The notes beneath the pieces were generated by a model, which was given only the letters and a program-made list of their open reading frames with translations, was not told the origin of the DNA and did not search any database. This document shows, piece by piece, positions 20,737-31,344 of a stretch of DNA of 64,000 nt. Origin of the DNA: SAR324 cluster bacterium. GTDB lineage: Bacteria; SAR324; NAC60-12. The stretch's first letter is position 1; the number at the start of each line of letters is the position of its first letter. The stretch lies in the NCBI GenBank assembly GCA_015231825.1, contig JADGAV010000006.1, forward strand, positions 62,001-126,000, given 5' to 3'. A program made the position numbers and the translations under genes.

Positions 20737-22509
20737 ATGTCCACGTTATATTTACTGTCAATCCATCCTGAATGCATCGAAGGAATTCAGCTCTCGAAAA
20801 GGAATGAACGGCTTTCCATCAAGTCAGAGCATTCATCTGCATTCATTCCATCAGAATCAGGGATGAACGGGATCGAAAAAATCGGCAATTTTTTAGAGGC
20901 CCACAAATGGGAAGATCAAGCTATTGGTTTTATTATCCCCACCGAAGAAGTCTCTTTTCGAACCATTCATTTGCCTTTTCAGGATAAAAAGAAAATTCAG
21001 CAAACCCTGCCTTTTGAAATTAGGAATGAGGTGTTGGATGATGTTGAGGAGAGTTATCAATACACGACAGAAATGCTCGCAGATGGGACAGCAAACGTTT
21101 TTCTGTCTCTGGTTCCTGAACCATACCTGGAAGCTTTGATAGGATTGAGCAATGAACACGACCTTTCCATTCGCAGCATTGATTGTGCCGCCCACCTTTT
21201 GTTCAAAAGTTCCCCGCTCCACAAAGATGAAAAACTGCAATTTCAGATCTACCTGGGAGCCGAAGAAACATTCATCAATGTGATTGAAGAGGAACATTTA
21301 AAATCCGTGAAAATTTTTCCCAATCGGATTCCCCAATTTTTAGGAGAGTATCCGGATCTGCGTAAGCTGGAACTGGCCCAGCTGCACGAGACAATCGCGG
21401 TAAGCCCGCGTTTATCCGAAGACATGGAAGTAAACAAAGGAACCGTCGAATATGCCGCTTCTTTACTCAAAGCAGAAATTGAAGGATTGTGTGCACAATT
21501 CAATTTTTTTTTAAAAGCCTGGCAGCTGCAAGATAACATTCAGGTTTCCCTGCATGGATTGTTTGGCACTTTGATCGATTGGGACAGCAGGAATTTCTCG
21601 TTTAAAACGGGGAATCAGGAAGAGAAAATCGATGCAAAAGCAGTTGCTGCTGACCGCGACCGTTCTGCAGGTAAAGCGGCAAAGGTTGTAGAAGACACGA
21701 TGATTGATTCTCGGGAAATTGGTCTTGCTGACGATGACTCGGACATCGTATCGGAAGAGGAAGGTGAATCAGCAGAAAAGAATACAGAGAAAACAACATG
21801 GAATCTGCAGGAACTTCCAGAACATTCCAAGTCAAAGTCCATTTCTTCAAAATCCCGGATTTTTTCGCATCAGGAGTCAGCGGAGTATTTGTCCAGTTTT
21901 TCTGCTCATTGGGGTATTTTAGGCGAGTTGAAAAAATATGACTTGTCTCACCTGGAAGGGTCCGGGCATTCTTTTTATTCAGAAGGAACTCCTTTCAAGC
22001 GATTTGTTCAAAAGCATCGTCTGATCACATTCATGGCGATTTTATTTTTGGTTTTATCCCTGGGTAGTTTTTCTGCCAACCAATATCTTCAGTTGGAGCT
22101 CTTGGAAAAAGAGATTGAATTAACCGATAGGAAGCTGCAAAGCAAATTGAAACAGCTCCTGCCCGACGGAAGCTCCAGTGTTGAAGCAGCCATACTACAG
22201 TTACAAAATGGAGTGCAGCAAAAAAGGGAGGATCAGCGGGAAAAACGATTCAATGCCAGGACCTACAACAAGATTCGTTTTTTAGAAAAACTTTCCAATT
22301 TGTTACCTGAAAATGCACCGTTTATTATCCGCCAGTTAGAATACAGTCAAAATCGTTTTTCTATCAAGGGTGCGGTCGACAGCTATGAAAATCTACAAAT
22401 CCTCAAAAGCGGACTCGCCGGATTCGAAGAATTTAAAGATAAGAATATCGTTGAAACAAACTCTTCAAATCCAAAAGGAATATTTTTTACTATCTCTATT
22501 AACCATTGA
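20737..22509 (+). CDS. Type II secretion GspL-like protein
   Basis: PilM/GspL-like actin-fold N-terminus, acidic linker, single TM segment, position before GspM/GspN-like genes. Confidence 0.7.
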   Translation: MSTLYLLSIHPECIEGIQLSKRNERLSIKSEHSSAFIPSESGMNGIEKIGNFLEAHKWEDQAIGFIIPTEEVSFRTIHLPFQDKKKIQQTLPFEIRNEVLDDVEESYQYTTEMLADGTANVFLSLVPEPYLEALIGLSNEHDLSIRSIDCAAHLLFKSSPLHKDEKLQFQIYLGAEETFINVIEEEHLKSVKIFPNRIPQFLGEYPDLRKLELAQLHETIAVSPRLSEDMEVNKGTVEYAASLLKAEIEGLCAQFNFFLKAWQLQDNIQVSLHGLFGTLIDWDSRNFSFKTGNQEEKIDAKAVAADRDRSAGKAAKVVEDTMIDSREIGLADDDSDIVSEEEGESAEKNTEKTTWNLQELPEHSKSKSISSKSRIFSHQESAEYLSSFSAHWGILGELKKYDLSHLEGSGHSFYSEGTPFKRFVQKHRLITFMAILFLVLSLGSFSANQYLQLELLEKEIELTDRKLQSKLKQLLPDGSSSVEAAILQLQNGVQQKREDQREKRFNARTYNKIRFLEKLSNLLPENAPFIIRQLEYSQNRFSIKGAVDSYENLQILKSGLAGFEEFKDKNIVETNSSNPKGIFFTISINH

Positions 22510-23024
22510 TCATGCGTGCATTGACCTTTCGAGAATACCTGCTTATTGCTATCATGCTGCTGCTGGGGATTGGTGCGGCGGGCCGCTACGGCTACCAGCA
22601 ATTGGAATCCTACAAATCGACGATCGAGGCAGAAAGAGTCTTAAAACAAAAGCAACTCGAGATCGTCGGCCAACTTGAAAAAGAATGGGCGGAACTGAAT
22701 CGCAGGACCCCCCTGCCTGTGATTCCGCAAGTATTGAAAACGTTTGTTGAAAATGGCGTAAAAAAGCTCAAGCTGGAGGAAAAACAACACAATCTTCAAA
22801 TGAACGACTTGTCCTCTGTTCCTGAAAACATGGAAGGAATCCAGGTGAAATTGGAACAGTTGAATCTTGATCAAATGTTCGACATTCTTTTTTTTCTGGA
22901 AGACAATAAACCGGTTGTTCTAGTCGAACAAATGGAGATTTCCAACAGGCCCGGCACTGATTTGTTACGTCTCAATCTTCGAATATATAAACAAAAATAC
23001 GGAGAATCACAGCCTTCGGGATGA
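22506..23024 (+). CDS. Type II secretion GspM-like protein
   Basis: Short N-terminal TM then coiled segment; ATGA overlap with GspL-like gene. Confidence 0.6.
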   Translation: MIMRALTFREYLLIAIMLLLGIGAAGRYGYQQLESYKSTIEAERVLKQKQLEIVGQLEKEWAELNRRTPLPVIPQVLKTFVENGVKKLKLEEKQHNLQMNDLSSVPENMEGIQVKLEQLNLDQMFDILFFLEDNKPVVLVEQMEISNRPGTDLLRLNLRIYKQKYGESQPSG

Positions 23025-23073
23025 AGTCCGGCGATATTTCATTTGACTGTCAATCTTTCATTTCACTGCATTC

Positions 23074-24063
23074 ATGTTTATTTTCAAGTGGTTGAAAAAT
23101 TTATTGTTACTCTTCCTGTGTCTGATTCTGGGGATCTACCTGTTTATCCTGGGATTCCAGCACGCATTCCCCGGCGAGACCATTGCCCGTTATTTGGAAG
23201 ATCAATTTGAGGCGCGCAGCCTCCTGCGAGTGGAAATTGAGCCGCTGGAATGGAAAAATCCGCTTCGTTTGGATGTGGAACGAGCCGCTCTGCTTGCTCC
23301 CCCATCAGTTCCTGTTTCCAATTTGTTTGTCGTAGAAAACATCCAGGCTGTTTTTTTTCCAGAGATTTATCAACTTTCAAATTTGTTTGATGTCTCGAGT
23401 CCCGCCGACCTGTTCGAGCTCCTGAATTTTTCCAGGATTCCAAGTTTATCTGAGCAAAATATCGAAATTCGGGCAGAAGCCTATGGTGGTGAAATTCTAG
23501 GAACAGTCAACCTGGCTAAAAGAGAATATGCAGGCTTTATCATTCAAAAAATGGAACTCGATCGGATTCCAGTGGTCAATTTATTTCCCTATGGTTTTCT
23601 CAAAGGGACTGTTGAAGCTTTGGGTAGTATTCGCAATTTGAAGGAATTACAAGAAGGAAAAACGCAATTGCCCAAAGGAAAATTAAAAGCAAACTTGGAA
23701 AGTATCCGAGTCAAATTTGAGAACCTCGACGAGTTGATACCGGGAGGATTGGATCTGCCCGAATTGTTTTTTTCTCAGATTGAATTGGACCTGGACTACA
23801 ATCAATTCCTCAATATTCGAAAGATTCAACTGCGTGGATCGGTAGAAGGGACGATTGATGGTAAAATTTTTTTGAACCACCGTAATCTGTCCGCGTCCCG
23901 AATTAGACTGCATTTAAAGCTCAAGCTGTCGGAAGAGGTTGAGGAGGCCTTAGGGCCGATGATATTTTTCGTCAAAGGACTTCAGTGTGGCGATGAAATG
24001 GATTTTGATCTGCTGGGAACCGTGAGCCGAATCAATCCTCCCAAAAAGCGGACGTGTACATGA
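23074..24063 (+). CDS. Type II secretion GspN-like protein
   Basis: N-terminal TM, YLEDQFEARSLLRVEIEPLEWKNPLRLDVERAAL, AsmA/GspN-like beta repeats. Confidence 0.65.
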   Translation: MFIFKWLKNLLLLFLCLILGIYLFILGFQHAFPGETIARYLEDQFEARSLLRVEIEPLEWKNPLRLDVERAALLAPPSVPVSNLFVVENIQAVFFPEIYQLSNLFDVSSPADLFELLNFSRIPSLSEQNIEIRAEAYGGEILGTVNLAKREYAGFIIQKMELDRIPVVNLFPYGFLKGTVEALGSIRNLKELQEGKTQLPKGKLKANLESIRVKFENLDELIPGGLDLPELFFSQIELDLDYNQFLNIRKIQLRGSVEGTIDGKIFLNHRNLSASRIRLHLKLKLSEEVEEALGPMIFFVKGLQCGDEMDFDLLGTVSRINPPKKRTCT

Positions 24064-25079
24064 CGAAATCCGCCATGAAAGTGGGGGTGATCTTTGTTCT
24101 CCTGTGCCTCACGAGCGGAGGCATACTTGCTTTTGAGACTTATCGTTATCTCCATAGTCCGATCACACATTTGCAGGTTCCACCGTCAAAGCTCATTACA
24201 ATTCCCAAAGGTGCAGGATTTAATCAGATCGTTCAAATCCTCGCAGAACATGGAGTGTTGGACCAACCGAACCGTTTTCGACTGCTGGCCTATTTTCGAG
24301 ACCTGATGTTTGAACTCAAAGCTGGAGAATATGAGGTGCAAACCAGCTGGACTCCAAATCAGATGCTTGATCATCTGGTGGAAGGGCGCAGTCAATTATA
24401 TAAAGTTACGATTCCTGAAGGTCTGACCTTTGAGGAAACTGCAGAACGGTTTGAACAGGCCGGAATAGGGAAAAAGGAGAACTTTCTGCTTTTGAAAGAC
24501 AATCTTTCTTTACGGGAAATGCTAGATATCACTCCGGTGGTTGCGTCCCTGGAAGGATTTCTTTTTCCAGAAACCTATTTTTTTACCAGAAACGATACCG
24601 AGATGGCCATTTTGACTGCGATGATTCAGCAATTCAATCAGAATTATCCTGATGAATACCGCCGCAAAGCTGCTGAGTATCGAATGACCGATTACGAAGT
24701 GGTCACCCTTGCCTCTATTGTCGAAAAGGAAACGGGGAGAGATCAGGATCGTCCGCTAATTTCGGCAGTTTTTCACAATCGTCTCAAAAGAAAAATGCGC
24801 TTGGAAAGTGATCCCACGGTGATTTATGGGATTGATAATTTTGATGGAAATCTGACCCGTAAACATTTAAAAACACCTCATCCCTACAACACGTACCGCA
24901 ATTTCGGTTTACCACCAGGACCGATTTGCAATCCCGGCAAAGCTTCAATACAAAGTACCTTGTATCCGGAAAAAGTATCATTTCTTTATTTTGTTTCGCG
25001 GGGTGACGGGACAAGTTATTTTTCTTCAGATTTAAAAACCCACAACAAGGCTGTGCGGCGATATCAAAAAAAACAATAG
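24054..25079 (+). CDS. mltG: Endolytic transglycosylase MltG (YceG-like)
   Basis: EGFLFPETYFFTRNDTE, LASIVEKETGRDQDRPLISAVFHNRLKRKMRLESDPTVIYG, TYRNFGLPPGPICNPGKAS. Confidence 0.96.
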   Translation: MYMTKSAMKVGVIFVLLCLTSGGILAFETYRYLHSPITHLQVPPSKLITIPKGAGFNQIVQILAEHGVLDQPNRFRLLAYFRDLMFELKAGEYEVQTSWTPNQMLDHLVEGRSQLYKVTIPEGLTFEETAERFEQAGIGKKENFLLLKDNLSLREMLDITPVVASLEGFLFPETYFFTRNDTEMAILTAMIQQFNQNYPDEYRRKAAEYRMTDYEVVTLASIVEKETGRDQDRPLISAVFHNRLKRKMRLESDPTVIYGIDNFDGNLTRKHLKTPHPYNTYRNFGLPPGPICNPGKASIQSTLYPEKVSFLYFVSRGDGTSYFSSDLKTHNKAVRRYQKKQ

Positions 25080-25108
25080 GGAAAGAGCTTTTGAAAGACG
25101 ATTGAATC

Positions 25109-26362
25109 ATGCCTCTTTATCAATATCGCGCATTTGGCGCTCAAAACAAAGTACATAGAGGAACGTATGATGCGGCTTCTGAAAACGAAGTGCGGCAATA
25201 TTTACGGAGCAGCAATCTCTATCCTGTTGAAATCAAACTAAGCCGTTTTTCGGACAAGAAAAAAATTAGAGACTTGTCCCAAGGGTCTGAAAAATCATTT
25301 GATTGGCAGAAGATTCTTCCTTTCGGGAAAAACCATCATAAAAATGTCTCAGTTTTTACACGGCAGCTCCAGACTTTGCTGGAGGTGACCATCCCATATG
25401 ACAAAGCATTGGAAATGATCATTGCTCAAACGGAAGATCCTGCTTTTAAAAGCACGCTTTCCGAAATCCGTGGAAAAGTGGTGGAAGGAGGACATCTGGC
25501 CGAGGCGATGGAAAGCTATCCCGAAATTTTTCCTCCGATGTATGTGAGCATGGTGCGTTCCGGAGAGAGTTCGGGAACACTGGGTTTGATTATGAATCGC
25601 CTGGCCAATTTTTATGAAAATCAGGAAAAACTGCGGAGCAAGCTCAAGTCGGCAATGATCTATCCAATTTTTATGCTGCTCTTCAGCTTTGCAGTCATCA
25701 CCTTTATGATGCTTTACATCGTTCCAAAAATCACAGCGGTATTTGAAACAAGAGATGCTATTTTGCCACTTCCAACCCGTCTTTTGATCAGTATCAGCGA
25801 TTTTTTAGCGGAACAGTGGTTTCTCGCCTTTAGCGCTTTGCTGCTCGTCATCGCCGGAATGACTTATTTCTTAAAGACTCCGATGGGTATGCGAATCAAG
25901 GACAAACTTTCGATCTCCCTGCCCTTGCTGAAGGTCCTGGTGATCAAAGTTTTGGTCTTGCGTTTTTGCCAGACTTTGGGAACTTTGTTGAAGAGCGGTG
26001 TCGATCTGAAACGCTCCCTCGAAATCTCCAAACACGTCGTTGTCAATCACTATTTCCTGATGAAATTGAATCAGCTCATTGTTGATGTGAACAATAAGGG
26101 AATTCCTTTGTCCGCTGCAATGAGAAGGGTTTCGTATTTTCCTGAGTATGTTTGTCATGTCGTAGCGATTGGAGAACAGGCGGCTCAAGTGGATGAACTC
26201 CTCGAAAAAGTGGCTGATCAGATGGAAATGGAAGTTGCCAACACCATGGAGGGACTCACATCATTGCTGCAGCCAGTTATGATATTATTGATGGGAGGGA
26301 TCGTCGGATTTATTGCAGTTGCCATTCTCCTGCCGATGCTCAATATGAATCAATTGTTGTAA
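25109..26362 (+). CDS. gspF: Type II secretion inner-membrane protein GspF
   Basis: FTRQLQTLLEVTIPYDKALEMI, YPIFMLLFSF, LLQPVMILLMGGIVGFIAVAILLPMLNMNQL. Confidence 0.95.
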   Translation: MPLYQYRAFGAQNKVHRGTYDAASENEVRQYLRSSNLYPVEIKLSRFSDKKKIRDLSQGSEKSFDWQKILPFGKNHHKNVSVFTRQLQTLLEVTIPYDKALEMIIAQTEDPAFKSTLSEIRGKVVEGGHLAEAMESYPEIFPPMYVSMVRSGESSGTLGLIMNRLANFYENQEKLRSKLKSAMIYPIFMLLFSFAVITFMMLYIVPKITAVFETRDAILPLPTRLLISISDFLAEQWFLAFSALLLVIAGMTYFLKTPMGMRIKDKLSISLPLLKVLVIKVLVLRFCQTLGTLLKSGVDLKRSLEISKHVVVNHYFLMKLNQLIVDVNNKGIPLSAAMRRVSYFPEYVCHVVAIGEQAAQVDELLEKVADQMEMEVANTMEGLTSLLQPVMILLMGGIVGFIAVAILLPMLNMNQLL

Positions 26363-26488
26363 GCAAAGTCAAAATTGTCAGAAAACAACGAAAAATGCAG
26401 GAGCTCAGAACAAAAATAAAAAAAATTGTACCTATAGATTAAAACCTAGTTTGAAAAATTCGCGAATAAACCATTCAACAACCCCAAT

Positions 26489-26956
26489 TTGAGATCAACT
26501 ATGCTTTATCGTAAAAACCCCGCAAAACACTTTGCTGCACGAAGAAAAAAGAAAGGATTCAGCTTCATAGAAATAATGGTGGTGATTATTATTATTGGTT
26601 TGCTGGCCACCATTGTGGGAGTCAATTTACTCCCCTCCGTGGATGAAGCGAAAATAAAAACCAGCATTGCCAATATCCGCAGTTTGGAAGCATCTCTGGA
26701 CCTGTACCGTCTTCACAACTCATCCTATCCGAGCACCGAACAAGGCTTGAAAGCACTGAGAGAAAAACCGGAGGTGGGATCCATTCCTGAACGATGGAAC
26801 GGTCCCTACCTGAAGAACCAGTTGCCCAAAGACGGCTGGGATCGTGACTATAAATACTCCAGTGATGGTCAAACCTATGAAATTATCACTTTTGGCAGTG
26901 ATGGCCTGGAAGGAGGAACAGACGCCAACGCTGATATTTCCTCCAAAGAGATCTAA
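26489..26956 (+). CDS. gspG: Major pseudopilin GspG (start may be 26501)
   Basis: GFSFIEIMVVIIIIGLLA; LYRLHNSSYPSTEQGLKAL; FGSDGLEGGTDANADI. Confidence 0.95.
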   Translation: MRSTMLYRKNPAKHFAARRKKKGFSFIEIMVVIIIIGLLATIVGVNLLPSVDEAKIKTSIANIRSLEASLDLYRLHNSSYPSTEQGLKALREKPEVGSIPERWNGPYLKNQLPKDGWDRDYKYSSDGQTYEIITFGSDGLEGGTDANADISSKEI

Positions 26957-26962
26957 TATTGA

Positions 26963-27505
26963 ATGGCCTTTGCGAACATGAGAAAAGCACCCCTCGGATT
27001 CTCATTTTTGGAAATCATGATGGTGATGTTCCTGTTCGGTTTGATCATGTCTTTTGCGGTACCGCAATTTTTTACTGCATTTGAAAAAACCACTGATGCA
27101 GAACTTCGCAATCTGACTCGAGTGATCAATCTTTTGAGGAATGAATCCATCATGGGCAAGAGCAGGTACTATGTGATTTTTTCTCCAGAAGAACAAGGAT
27201 ATCATGTAGAACTGCAACGCAAAGAAGGAGGACAGATAAAAGTTGACAACCCCAAAATTCTGCGCCCGCATACCTTCCCAGAAAATTTTCACTTGGAAAC
27301 AGTTTCCCTGACCCAGAGAGATGCTTCCAATCTGACAAAATTTTCGTTGTCAGGAATCGTTTCCAGGAAGCCCGTGGTCATCACTGTTGACAGCTCCGGA
27401 TTTGTTACACCCTTCACGCTCTACTTTACTTTCAATGAAAAAACCTGGTTGATTCAAACCAGAAATATCATGGGGCAGCTGGAATTGAAGGAGGAGGATG
27501 TATAA
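26963..27505 (+). CDS. Pseudopilin GspH-like
   Basis: GFSFLEIMMVMFLFGLIMSFAVPQF prepilin signal. Confidence 0.75.
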   Translation: MAFANMRKAPLGFSFLEIMMVMFLFGLIMSFAVPQFFTAFEKTTDAELRNLTRVINLLRNESIMGKSRYYVIFSPEEQGYHVELQRKEGGQIKVDNPKILRPHTFPENFHLETVSLTQRDASNLTKFSLSGIVSRKPVVITVDSSGFVTPFTLYFTFNEKTWLIQTRNIMGQLELKEEDV

Positions 27506-27896
27506 ATTCAAAGGTTCCTCGAAAACGTTCCCCGGCTTCACTTTGCTCGAAGTTTTGATTGCCCTCAGTATTTTAACAGTCGCGCTGATTGCCATTTATC
27601 AGGCATTTTCTTCTTCTGTTTTTATTCTTTCCTCGACCAAAAATCTCTGGAAAGCAATGACCCATTCTCACAATGAGCTGACCCGTTGGGAACGAAGCGT
27701 GAGTGCTCCGGTTTCGATTGCACAGGGAGAGTTTGAGGAGGATCATGAATTGGCGGGGTTGAATTGGATACGTGAGATCTCCGATGTTTCTCCCTTTCCA
27801 GGAATTCTGGTCAGAAAAGTGTCCTATCAGGTTTTGTGGACGGAAGCAGGAAAAGATTATTCTTATGATGCGCAAATTTACATCAAACCGAATTGA
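27498..27896 (+). CDS. Pseudopilin GspI-like
   Basis: GFTLLEVLIALSILTVALIAIYQAFSS prepilin signal; gene order. Confidence 0.8.
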   Translation: MYKFKGSSKTFPGFTLLEVLIALSILTVALIAIYQAFSSSVFILSSTKNLWKAMTHSHNELTRWERSVSAPVSIAQGEFEEDHELAGLNWIREISDVSPFPGILVRKVSYQVLWTEAGKDYSYDAQIYIKPN

Positions 27897-28635
27897 TCCA
27901 ATAAGCCCGGGCGGTTTCTCCTTATTGGAAGTGATCATCGCCATCGCGTTGTTGTCTGTCATTATGTCTTTGCTCTACAACGCGTTTTTCCAAATTTCAG
28001 ACTCCACGAAAAAGGTAGCCAGGTCTCTGGAAGCCGGTCAGGAACTGCGGCTGTTGATGAAAATCGTCTTGGATGATCTTCAGGCTGTGCAGTATTTGGA
28101 AAGCCTGGTGGTGCACAATCATCCTGACAATCCTGAATACTTTCACACCGGATTGTTCTCCCGGCAAATCGAGGGTCCCAACAATGAACCCGCCAGTTTT
28201 GTCCAGTTTCATGCCGCCATTCCTACCCGTTTTTTCCCCGAGGCAATCAAGCAGCAAAAAGATCCTGAATTGCATGAATTGGAATATTATCTTGAGATCG
28301 AGCCGCTTACTCAAAAATGGCAGTTCATTCGCAGAGAGGATTTTTATGTGGATTCCGATATTACGGAAGGTGGAGTTGAACAGGTCCTATCGGAGTCGAT
28401 TGTGAAATTTGATTTGGAATATTTGGAACAGAACATTTTAAAATCAGATTCCCTCGAACTCCAAGAAGTCTGGGTTCGTGAATGGGATTCACAAGAAGGA
28501 AGCTGCAGCAACGCTTCCGGCTCAACTCCCTGTCTTCCCCTGGCCATCCGCTTAACCATGTCCATCCTAGGAGAAAACGACAACATCGTTACCGATACCC
28601 TCCAGGTCAATCTCCCCATCGCCCTGCAAAAATAA
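27865..28635 (+). CDS. Pseudopilin GspJ-like (start 27865/27868)
   Basis: GGFSLLEVIIAIALLSVIMSLLYNAFFQISDSTKK; overlaps the GspI-like gene. Confidence 0.8.
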   Translation: MMRKFTSNRIDPISPGGFSLLEVIIAIALLSVIMSLLYNAFFQISDSTKKVARSLEAGQELRLLMKIVLDDLQAVQYLESLVVHNHPDNPEYFHTGLFSRQIEGPNNEPASFVQFHAAIPTRFFPEAIKQQKDPELHELEYYLEIEPLTQKWQFIRREDFYVDSDITEGGVEQVLSESIVKFDLEYLEQNILKSDSLELQEVWVREWDSQEGSCSNASGSTPCLPLAIRLTMSILGENDNIVTDTLQVNLPIALQK

Positions 28636-29174
28636 GAGATTTGATATTTTTGATAAAGTCCACCCGTGATGAAAAACACGAATCACGATCAGAATAAACC
28701 AAATTTCCAGGGTCTTTGGTTCTACCTTTTTTTGGAACGGTTCTTCCCTTTTTTAAATGCATCGTTCATTGATTGATAACCTTGCCTGTAAATTGATTTG
28801 ATTCCCCTGTCAAAGACGAGAGAAGTCAGTGGAGCCATCAATGAATTTTCAACCAAGAATTTTTTTTCCACTCGACTCCGTTTTCGATTAGAAAAGTTAT
28901 GCTTCTTTCACAGGAGTATCAATATTCAACCGGCATTTGAAAAATGATTCTTAAAGCACTCTTTGCATGTGACATAGAGGAGGAGTCTGACTCTGCTGCC
29001 TTTTGTGAATTTTAGAGATAACAACAAGCATGGAACGCATCTGATGAATAACAGTTGCCAGTTTGAGATCAGCAAAAGATTGATCCTAAATGAAAGTATG
29101 GTACCCTGTTAAGAAGAAGGCTCATTTTGTCATTTTTTGTTGAATTTGACACACTGCCACTTGAGGAGGAAACT

Positions 29175-30365
29175 ATGAAAAAAAGCAGCCCGAAAAAAGA
29201 TCCTGTGGTGCATCTTCCCGAATTTGTTACCGGGAGCGCTCTATCGTTTCCTATCCTGAAAATTCTAAAGGAGGACGGCACCCTCTATAAAGATGCGGTA
29301 CTGCCCCTGATTGATCGGGAAAAGGCACTGAAAATCTATGATACCTTCCTCTTTTTACGTATTTTTGATGAACGAATGTTAGCTGCGCAGAGGCAGGGGC
29401 GAATCAGCTTTTTCATGACCTCAACCGGAGAAGAAGCAACTCATGTGGGCAGCGCAGCCGCGTTGCAGGATGACGATATGGTAATGGCTCAGTATCGGGA
29501 ACCGGGGCCTTTGTATTTTCGAGGTTTTACAACTGCCAATTTCATGAATCAGTTGTTCAGCAACGAACAGGATTTAGGGAAGGGGCGGCAGATGCCAGTT
29601 CATTACGGTTCCAAAAAGCTAAATTATATGACTATTTCCTCTCCGTTGGCGACCCAGATTCCTCAGTCTGTCGGCTATGCCTATGCTCAAAAAATAGAAG
29701 GGAGTCAATCATGTACCCTTTGTTTCTTTGGGGAGGGGGCGGCTTCTGAAGGTGATTTTCATGCTGCAATGAACATGGCAACACTTTTTGAAGTTCCATT
29801 GATTTTCTTCTGCCGAAACAATCATTATGCGATCTCGACTCCAAGTGAGCAGCAGTTCGCTGCCGATGGAATTGCTCCCCGCGGTGTGGGATATGGGATG
29901 AAGACAATCAGGATTGATGGAAATGATGTGCTGGCCGTCATGAAGGCAACGGAAGAAGCAAGGAAACTGGCCGTCGAGAAGAATGAACCGATCTTGATTG
30001 AAGCGATGACTTATCGCTTGGGGGCCCATTCAACGTCAGATGATCCGAGCGGATATCGCAGCCGAAAAGAAGAAAATCGCTGGAAAAAAAGTGATCCTGT
30101 CTTACGCATGAAAAAATGGTTGCTGGCTCAGGAATGGTGGAGCGAAAAAGAAGACCAGGAGGCAATGGACACCAAGCGTGAGGAAGTGCGGAACGAAATG
30201 CAGAAGGCAGAAAAAATTCCTGTTTCAGAATTGTCTTCCCTGGTAACGGACGTCTATGATAAGCCTCCCTGGCACCTGCAGGAGCAGTTGGCAGAATTGG
30301 AACAGCATATTCGTCGTTATCCCAAAGAATATCCCAAATCTTCCTGGAGGTTCAAAAATGACTGA
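29175..30365 (+). CDS. Branched-chain 2-oxoacid (or pyruvate) dehydrogenase E1 alpha subunit
   Basis: [72 protein letters not shown] before ATG 29175. Confidence 0.93.
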   Translation: MKKSSPKKDPVVHLPEFVTGSALSFPILKILKEDGTLYKDAVLPLIDREKALKIYDTFLFLRIFDERMLAAQRQGRISFFMTSTGEEATHVGSAAALQDDDMVMAQYREPGPLYFRGFTTANFMNQLFSNEQDLGKGRQMPVHYGSKKLNYMTISSPLATQIPQSVGYAYAQKIEGSQSCTLCFFGEGAASEGDFHAAMNMATLFEVPLIFFCRNNHYAISTPSEQQFAADGIAPRGVGYGMKTIRIDGNDVLAVMKATEEARKLAVEKNEPILIEAMTYRLGAHSTSDDPSGYRSRKEENRWKKSDPVLRMKKWLLAQEWWSEKEDQEAMDTKREEVRNEMQKAEKIPVSELSSLVTDVYDKPPWHLQEQLAELEQHIRRYPKEYPKSSWRFKND

Positions 30366-31335
30366 GATGAATTTACTTCAGGCCATCAACAGTGCGCTGG
30401 ATATTGCAATGGCCAGTGATGAAAAAGTGCTCTGTTTTGGAGAAGACGTCGGCGGCTTTGGTGGTGTTTTCAGAGCGACCAGCAATTTGCAGAAAAAATA
30501 CGGGAAAAATCGTTGCTTCAATACCCCTTTGACTGAACAGGGGATTATTGGTTTTGCCAACGGGTTGGCGGCTCAAGGTCAATCACCTGTGGCAGAAATT
30601 CAATTTGCCGACTACATTTTTCCCGCCTTCGATCAAATCGTCAATGAAACGGCAAAATTCCGGTATCGCTCAGGCAATCAATTTAATGTTGCGGGTTTGA
30701 CCATCCGCACTCCTTATGGGGGAGGAATCTCGGGTGGGCATTACCACTCTCAATCTCCGGAAGCCTATTTTGCCCACACTCCAGGATTGAAAATTGTGGT
30801 TCCACGCAATCCCTATCAAGCCAAAGGCTTGCTGCTCTCCTCAATCCGGGATCAAAACCCCGTCATTTTTTTTGAACCTAAACGGCTCTATCGTGCTTCA
30901 ATTGGAGATGTTCCGGAAACCGATTATGAATTGCCCCTGGGAGAAGCAGAAATCGTCAGCGTAGGAAGCGACATTACTGTTATTGCCTGGGGAGCACAGA
31001 TGGAAATTGTTGAAAAAGCAGGAGCGATGGCAGGAGAGGAGAGGATCTCCTGTGAGATTATCGATTTGCGATCCATTCTTCCCTGGGATGTCCAAACTGT
31101 CGAAAATTCAGTTAAAAAAACCGGGAGACTGCTGATCAATCATGAAGCACCTAAAACTGGAGGCTTTGCAGGAGAAATTGCGGCGACTATTCAAGAACGC
31201 TGTTTTCTCTATCTTGAATCGCCGATATGCCGTGTTGCAGGGCTGGATACGCCGTATCCGCTTGCTTTGGAAAAAGAATATACTCCTGATGTATTTAAAA
31301 CGTTCGAGGCCATTAAAGCTGCAATGAATTACTAG
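30358..31335 (+). CDS. 2-oxoacid dehydrogenase E1 beta subunit
   Basis: [51 protein letters not shown]; start at M35 of the ORF. Confidence 0.94.
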   Translation: MTEMNLLQAINSALDIAMASDEKVLCFGEDVGGFGGVFRATSNLQKKYGKNRCFNTPLTEQGIIGFANGLAAQGQSPVAEIQFADYIFPAFDQIVNETAKFRYRSGNQFNVAGLTIRTPYGGGISGGHYHSQSPEAYFAHTPGLKIVVPRNPYQAKGLLLSSIRDQNPVIFFEPKRLYRASIGDVPETDYELPLGEAEIVSVGSDITVIAWGAQMEIVEKAGAMAGEERISCEIIDLRSILPWDVQTVENSVKKTGRLLINHEAPKTGGFAGEIAATIQERCFLYLESPICRVAGLDTPYPLALEKEYTPDVFKTFEAIKAAMNY

Positions 31336-31344
31336 GAGAATCCC

